DNA from: Climacteris rufus
Taxonomy: Eukaryota; Chordata; Aves; Passeriformes; Climacteridae
Assembly: GCA_013398175.1 (NCBI GenBank)
Contig: VZRZ01005482.1
Span: 1,849,193-1,913,192 of the forward strand
Direction: 5' to 3'
Length of the DNA stretch: 64,000 nt
Shown: positions 61,288 to 64,000 of the stretch, in pieces
Layout: each line of letters opens with the position of its first letter
Numbering within the stretch: the stretch's first letter is position 1
Made by a program: the position numbers and the translations under genes
The notes under the pieces: model-generated
Told to the model about the DNA's origin: nothing
The model's input: only the letters and a program-made list of their open reading frames with translations
Database searches by the model: none

Positions 61288-64000
61288 CTAAAAAAATAAT
61301 CAGAAAGAGAAGAGGGACATGAAAAAAGGGAATTCTAAATCACTATGCGCTACATGAACAGCAGCACATTGAATTTGACCATTACATATTTGCTCTTATG
61401 AACATTAAAGCAGTAAATCTTTTTTACTATTATTAGGTGATATGAAGAACACTAAATATCCAAACCTACTTATAAATTCGATTTTCATATTTTGTTTTTA
61501 AAGCTATTTACTGCTGATTTTTTTTTTCTTTAATGAAGGATTAAAAATCACCCTCATGTAAAAAGTTATCTATAGCAATTGTAATTTTCACACCTTTAAT
61601 TAAACAGAGAGATGTTCACAAACACAGAAAGATGTACAAAAACAGTTTAGGGAAAAGAGACCCTCTAAGAACAATTTATCTTTTAGTGTCTTCTTTCTTA
61701 TTTCAAGTGCAAGTACACTGATAAATTCTTGCCATAGTTTTGCTTGTAAACTGTTGATGAGAACAAAGTGCAATATGATTCTTTTTATTGTGTGAAAACC
61801 TTTAAGAGATGCTTCTGAAGCAGAAGAAGGAGTCTTCACTGAATGTTTGATTTACTTGATTGGTTTTAGCCACAGGACAATAAATACTTGTTCACTTGAC
61901 AATGTGTCAGGTTCACAGAACTGCCACCAGTTAGTTGGCAAAGTCTTGGAACAAGACAGATCAGACCAAAAGGTTTGTCTGATTGACCCATCAGGTTAAA
62001 GAGTTCTTGACAGGAGATAGAAAACAACACACCAGAATGGAACCTTCTAAATTAAAAAAAAAACACAACCTTTTGACCTCAAAACAGGAAGCAATAGCTA
62101 TTTGACACAAGATCACTACAAGTATATGGCCAGACTACCCCAATGTATTTACCGACTTCAAGTGCTTGTGCTTCTGTTATTATTTACAGTCACTACAGTG
62201 AAGGGCAGAAGTGGCTGACACAGATTACATGTTGACTAGTTCATACAATTCAGAATTCATTTGTTACTTGGCTTGTCAGACAAATGACAGACACATTTTA
62301 AAAATCAAATTAGGATCCCTGATTAAAGGTGCAGTCCTTTTACTGGGACTAAATAATTTTGTTCTAAAAGCTGTGCCAAGCAATTATTTCTGTAACTGAA
62401 TATTCTCCCTCATTATATCAATTATTTAAATCTCATTTTAAAATACAGGTCAGATAAGATTTTCTAGCAAACTGTTTCTAGTCAACCACCACCCAAAATA
62501 CTCAAGATTGTCTCAGGAATAAGCTTCTTTTTTTTCCTCTTTTTAGCATGCTAGCTGTTTCCATGTTCAAATTCTCTTTTTTGAGAAGAAAACTTGTCTC
62601 CTGAATTGATTAATTAAAAACTGCCATTACATCAGAAACTAGCAAAATCTATGGGGGTTTTGTTACTAACCCACCATGTAATATCCAGTTTTTAAATAGC
62701 TGCTTCATAATCATCAACCTCCTCTACATTCAAAGTATGCACTCTGTTCATTGAAACTTGTTAATGAATTTTGGGAGGAAAACAAGCAGCATCTGAATTC
62801 CAAAGTGAGCCTCATAAAATAAAAAATAGAAGGTATTGTTGAAACATTTCACTATCTCTGGGAGGAAAGAAAAAATAAAAAAAAGCTCTGCTACCAACCC
62901 CCAGGATCCCCAGTTTGATTGTAGAAGCCACCAACACCTAAAGACATTTTCTTCATTTTTTGTTTGACATTTGCTCTATGTTGCTCTGTGCCCCATCACC
63001 CAATGGATTTCACTATTCCTGCTCCATTTCCCCTTCTACTTCAAACATCCCAGACCACTGTAAGAACTGGAACTTTGACCAGAATGTTTAAAAATTACTT
63101 TACTAGTTTTCATGCTACTGGTTTGCACATCAGCCACTGTGCACTGAAGGGCAACTTTGCACATATAAAACTAACTGTGCACATCTATGGAACAGCTTTT
63201 GACAAATCAAATCTAAATTTCATGCAAATCTTTCTGACAATAAGGAGTTTAAGAGTTTAGAGAAACAGTCTGGTTCACTAAAGTTGGTTAGGAGGACCCA
63301 GTATGCCCACTGTAGGTATGTATGCATGCATACTGTTATCTCCAGTATATAAAATAATGAAGAATTTTGTGTACTTGTTTTGAAACCTGCTCATTTTGGA
63401 AAGGCAGTAGGTACCTAAAAGCTTCCTTCAGGTAGCGTCTGGTATTTTTCACACCAGACAGTATCAGAAATCAAACCTAAACTCATCAGTAGAAACTGCA
63501 AGTCCTGAGCAGTCACTTTCCTACAAGCACTGGTCCATCTGAAAGCTGATCTATGCAGTGGTTTGTACAAAGTCTGTGTAGGCAGGGGGTAGGAAATGAG
63601 GCACATTAGACCTATAACGCAGATCATCGATGAAACAGGAACTGGGCCTTGACACACTTCCAGAGCTGAGACTCCTGACAGCTCACAACTCTCACTGCAG
63701 TGCTTGTAACACCTTTCCATAACATTGCAAGTTCTAACCTATCCCTGTTTACAATGAGATATCTGGCTAATTTTACATTTTCCCTTAAAAGGGAAAGAGT
63801 GTTTTCCTCCAAATGCTTCGCTTTAAATTTTAAAAAGATCATTTCTGCAAAACAGCACCAGTTACAAGTAAGTTCATGGACTAAATTAATTGCAGAATTA
63901 ACTTATTTTTTACAAAAAAGTAGAATTGCATATTTAATTGCTGAACCTTATCTTGCAGAAGACTTAGGTCCACTAGATTTTTGCATATTACAGATTAAAA
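61288..64000 (-). other. ARHGAP10: ARHGAP10 intron, partial (runs off the right edge)
   Basis: At least 2.7 kb lies upstream of the 61200-61287 exon. I looked for the expected preceding RhoGAP exon with the arginine-finger motif (GLYRVVG-like) on the minus strand and did not find it, so it probably lies beyond 64000. Only short chance frames are present. Confidence 0.8.

Noticed and set aside
61288..64000. Search for the preceding RhoGAP exon (arginine finger)
   Set aside because: No minus-strand sequence resembling the expected GLYRVVG region was found, so the exon is taken to lie outside the window.

Overview
This is vertebrate nuclear DNA, almost certainly from a bird. It is A+T-rich, intron-dominated sequence with canonical GT...AG splicing, and the only recognisable interspersed repeats are short, 5'-truncated CR1 LINE tails with the typical avian 3' end. 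I found no bacterial, plasmid, viral or CRISPR features.

The main content is the 3' half of one gene on the minus strand. Nine coding exons between 61287 and 7936 join in frame, with every split codon checked, into a 345-codon carboxy-terminal segment of a GRAF-family Rho GTPase-activating protein. From remembered family sequences the best match is ARHGAP10 (GRAF2). The window starts part-way through the RhoGAP domain (exons at 61200, 59825, 57206 and 56426). It continues through a Pro/Ser-rich linker (exons at 42504, 27637 and 17174) and ends with an SH3 domain split between the exon at 16143 and the terminal exon at 7936-8024, which carries the TAG stop. The BAR and PH domains and the arginine-finger exon lie beyond the right edge.

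Region by region: 1 to about 2.9 kb is T-rich sequence with several plus-strand poly(A) signals and no coding exon. By synteny it is probably the 3' UTR of NR3C2 (mineralocorticoid receptor), which lies tail-to-tail with ARHGAP10 in mammals; this is inference. From 2.98 to 7.07 kb is intergenic sequence with one CR1 fragment. From 7.07 to 7.94 kb is the probable ARHGAP10 3' UTR, with a CR1 fragment inside it. From 8 to 64 kb are exons separated by introns of 0.6 to 14.7 kb. The introns hold simple repeats, purine tracts, one G-rich run, one more CR1 tail, and an unusually long intronic open frame (25522-26169).

No exotic undescribed system is visible. The observation most worth checking is that intronic open frame: it contains a strong-looking acceptor, and splice sites at 26089 and 25796 would define a 294-nt cassette whose phase fits the flanking ARHGAP10 exons exactly.
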